Shown: in pieces, positions 6,159 to 7,815 of the stretch | Position numbering within the stretch: the stretch's first letter is position 1 | Layout of the letters: the number at the start of each line of letters is the position of its first letter | From: an uncultured Atopobiaceae bacterium | GTDB lineage: Bacteria; Actinomycetota; Coriobacteriia; Coriobacteriales; Atopobiaceae | DNA length: 7,815 nucleotides | Reading direction: 5' to 3' | NCBI GenBank assembly: GCA_905235165.1 | Contig: CAJOKK010000049.1 | Location: 9,580-17,394, forward strand | Program-made: the position numbers and the translations under genes | The notes under the pieces: model-generated | Told to the model about the DNA's origin: nothing | What the model saw: the letters and a program-made list of their open reading frames with translations, nothing else | Databases searched by the model: none

Positions 6159-7815
6159 ATGTCAGAAGAGAAGCGGCAGCGCGTTATCGCGGTCATCGAC
6201 GGTAATTCCCTCATGCACCGCGCCTTCCACGCCGTACCGCCCACCATGAACGCGCCGGACGGCACCCCGACCAACGCCGTTTTCGGCTTTCTTTCCATGT
6301 TTCTCAAGTTGGTGGACTCCTTTGCCCCCGACGGCGTGATTTGCGCCTTCGACAAGGGCAAGCCCAAGGTTCGTATGGAGAAGCTGCCTCAGTACAAGGC
6401 CCAGCGTCCGCCCATGGATCCGAACCTGCGCGAGCAGTTCCCGCGCGTCAAGGAGCTCATGCGCGCCCTTGACGTGCCGGTGGTTGAGCTCGAGGGCTGG
6501 GAGGGCGACGACCTTCTCGGCACCCTGGCCTGTCGTGGCGAGGCCGAGGGCTTTGACATGTACCTCTTCACGGGCGACCGCGACATGTACCAGCTGGCGA
6601 CCGATCACGTGAAGATCGTCTCGACCAAGCGTGGCGTCACTGACGTCACCATCATGACGCCCGAGAGCGTCGATGACCTCTACCATGGCATCACGCCCGA
6701 GCTGGTGCCCGACTTCTACGGCCTCAAGGGTGACAGCTCTGACAACATTCCCGGCGTGCCGGGCATCGGCCCCAAGAAGGCCGCGGCCCTCATCGTACAG
6801 TACGGCAACCTCGACGAGGTGGTTGCCCATGCCGACGAGGTCAAGGGCAAGATGGGCGAGAACCTGCGCGCCCACATCGATGACGCCCTGCTCAGCCGCG
6901 AGATTGCCACGATCCGCACGGATGCTCCCATCGAGTTCGACTTCGCCGATGCGACCTTCCCCACCTTCGATGTGGAGACGGCCAGTGCCGAGCTCGCCTC
7001 GCTTGGTATCACCTCGATGGCTAAGCGCGTGCTCGACCTCGCGGGCGGTTTGCAGGCAAGCGCCGCCTCGACCCTCGAGATTGGTGAGGTCTTGAGTGAT
7101 GAGGCCGCTCGTGCTGCTCTTGATGCGGCCATCGGCTCCGGCGCTTGGGTCGCGGCGACGCTTGACGACAACCGCGCCGCCGATGCCCTCTTCGGCTTGG
7201 GTCGTACGCTGTGGGTCGCAACGCCGGATCAGCTGCTGCGCCTCGACGACGAGGCTGCGGACCAGGCGATCCTCGACCTCTTCGAGCGTGGTAAGGTCGT
7301 CTCTGACGATATCAAGGCCCTCCTTCGCGTCGTTTGCCCCCAGGATTCCTCGCTGCCGGCAAGCTTCGACGTCGCGGACCTCGACACGACCCGCATCTTC
7401 GATACCTCTCTTGCCGACTACCTGCTCGAGTCCGATCGCTCCTCCTATGAGGTGGGCGCGCTCGTGGCGGAGCGCCTGCAACTGAGCCTTCCCGAGCCGA
7501 CCGACGAGCTGCCGCAGCGCGCCCTCGATGCCGCTTGTGCGCTCGCCCTTCACGAGCCGCTGGCCAAAGCCCTGGAGGAGGACGGTTCGCTGGAGCTCAT
7601 GAACGAGATCGAACTGCCGCTGATCGCGGTTCTTGTCTCCATGGAACGAGCTGGCCTTTATGCCGACAAGAGCATCCTTGCCGCACAGTCTGTCGAGCTG
7701 GGAGAAGAGCTCTCCCGCATGGTCGAGAGCATCCACGAGCAGGCGGGGGAGTCCTTCAACGTTGATTCGCCCATGCAGCTCTCGCATGTCCTCTTTGACG
7801 TGCTTGGCCTTCCCA
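6159..7815 (+). CDS. polA: DNA polymerase I, 3'-truncated by window
   Basis: The first 552 codons are present, about 60-65% of a typical 870-930-residue enzyme, and the frame is still open at the window end. The 5' nuclease domain (about 1-290) has its metal-binding acids in place: Asp14 in VIDGNSLMHRAFH, Asp65 in FDKGK, Glu115/Asp117/Asp118 in EGDDLLGTL, Asp140/Asp142 in TGDRDMYQL, and Asp192/Asp195 in LKGDSSDNIPGVPGIGPKKA, which leads into the helix-hairpin-helix DNA clamp. Residues about 310-465 hold a 3'-5' exonuclease fold that looks catalytically dead. VAATLDDN (331-338) stands where D-x-E is expected, DDIKALL (383-389) replaces N-L-K-Y-D, and the usual late Asp is absent near 458-464. 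The polymerase domain begins near NEIELPLIAVLVSMERAGL (482-500) and stops at FNVDSPMQLSHVLFDVLGLP (533-552), before the palm motifs. The enzyme removes RNA primers and fills gaps in lagging-strand synthesis and excision repair. It probably shares a transcript with the small gene upstream. Confidence 0.96.
   Translation, partial: MSEEKRQRVIAVIDGNSLMHRAFHAVPPTMNAPDGTPTNAVFGFLSMFLKLVDSFAPDGVICAFDKGKPKVRMEKLPQYKAQRPPMDPNLREQFPRVKELMRALDVPVVELEGWEGDDLLGTLACRGEAEGFDMYLFTGDRDMYQLATDHVKIVSTKRGVTDVTIMTPESVDDLYHGITPELVPDFYGLKGDSSDNIPGVPGIGPKKAAALIVQYGNLDEVVAHADEVKGKMGENLRAHIDDALLSREIATIRTDAPIEFDFADATFPTFDVETASAELASLGITSMAKRVLDLAGGLQASAASTLEIGEVLSDEAARAALDAAIGSGAWVAATLDDNRAADALFGLGRTLWVATPDQLLRLDDEAADQAILDLFERGKVVSDDIKALLRVVCPQDSSLPASFDVADLDTTRIFDTSLADYLLESDRSSYEVGALVAERLQLSLPEPTDELPQRALDAACALALHEPLAKALEEDGSLELMNEIELPLIAVLVSMERAGLYADKSILAAQSVELGEELSRMVESIHEQAGESFNVDSPMQLSHVLFDVLGLP

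Noticed and set aside
6162..7787. A 541-codon open frame on the minus strand opposite polA
   Set aside because: This has the same cause: it is in codon register with polA, whose plus-strand protein has all the expected 5' nuclease motifs.

Overview
The window is GC-rich and all convincing genes read left to right. It looks like chromosomal DNA from a high-GC anaerobic or microaerophilic bacterium. The GltB/GltD sequence style, the strong GC bias at third codon positions and the PolA with a degenerate proofreading domain make me favour an actinobacterial lineage of the Coriobacteriia type (Olsenella/Collinsella-like). That placement rests on overall impression, not on a search.

Region 1 (1-5673) is a nitrogen-assimilation operon. 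It holds the 3' nine-tenths of gltB (glutamate synthase large subunit, 5' end outside the window), a 63-bp gap with a small hairpin, complete gltD (small subunit), and a strong intrinsic terminator. Together the two proteins form NADPH-GOGAT. GltB releases ammonia from glutamine and makes glutamate from 2-oxoglutarate, while GltD passes electrons from NADPH through FAD and Fe-S clusters.

Region 2 (5611-5919) is a 309-bp non-coding stretch and the least ordinary part of the window. After the terminator it carries two near-identical 47-bp copies of an imperfect palindrome (43/47 identical, 78-bp period). A hairpin lies between them, and a third, perfect 9-bp inverted repeat follows. All three dyads share the arms TGACA...TGTCA at 15-16 bp spacing. 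They could be a dispersed REP-like element or a cluster of regulatory sites.

Region 3 (5920-7815) begins with a 64-codon gene for an acidic protein I do not recognise. It is followed after 44 bp by the 5' part of polA (DNA polymerase I), cut off by the window end just inside its polymerase domain. PolA has an intact-looking 5' nuclease domain. Its 3'-5' exonuclease-like domain appears to have lost all four metal-binding acids.

There is no sign of a mobile element, CRISPR array, RNA gene or large new system. The points most worth a second look are the palindromic repeats and the small gene ahead of polA.
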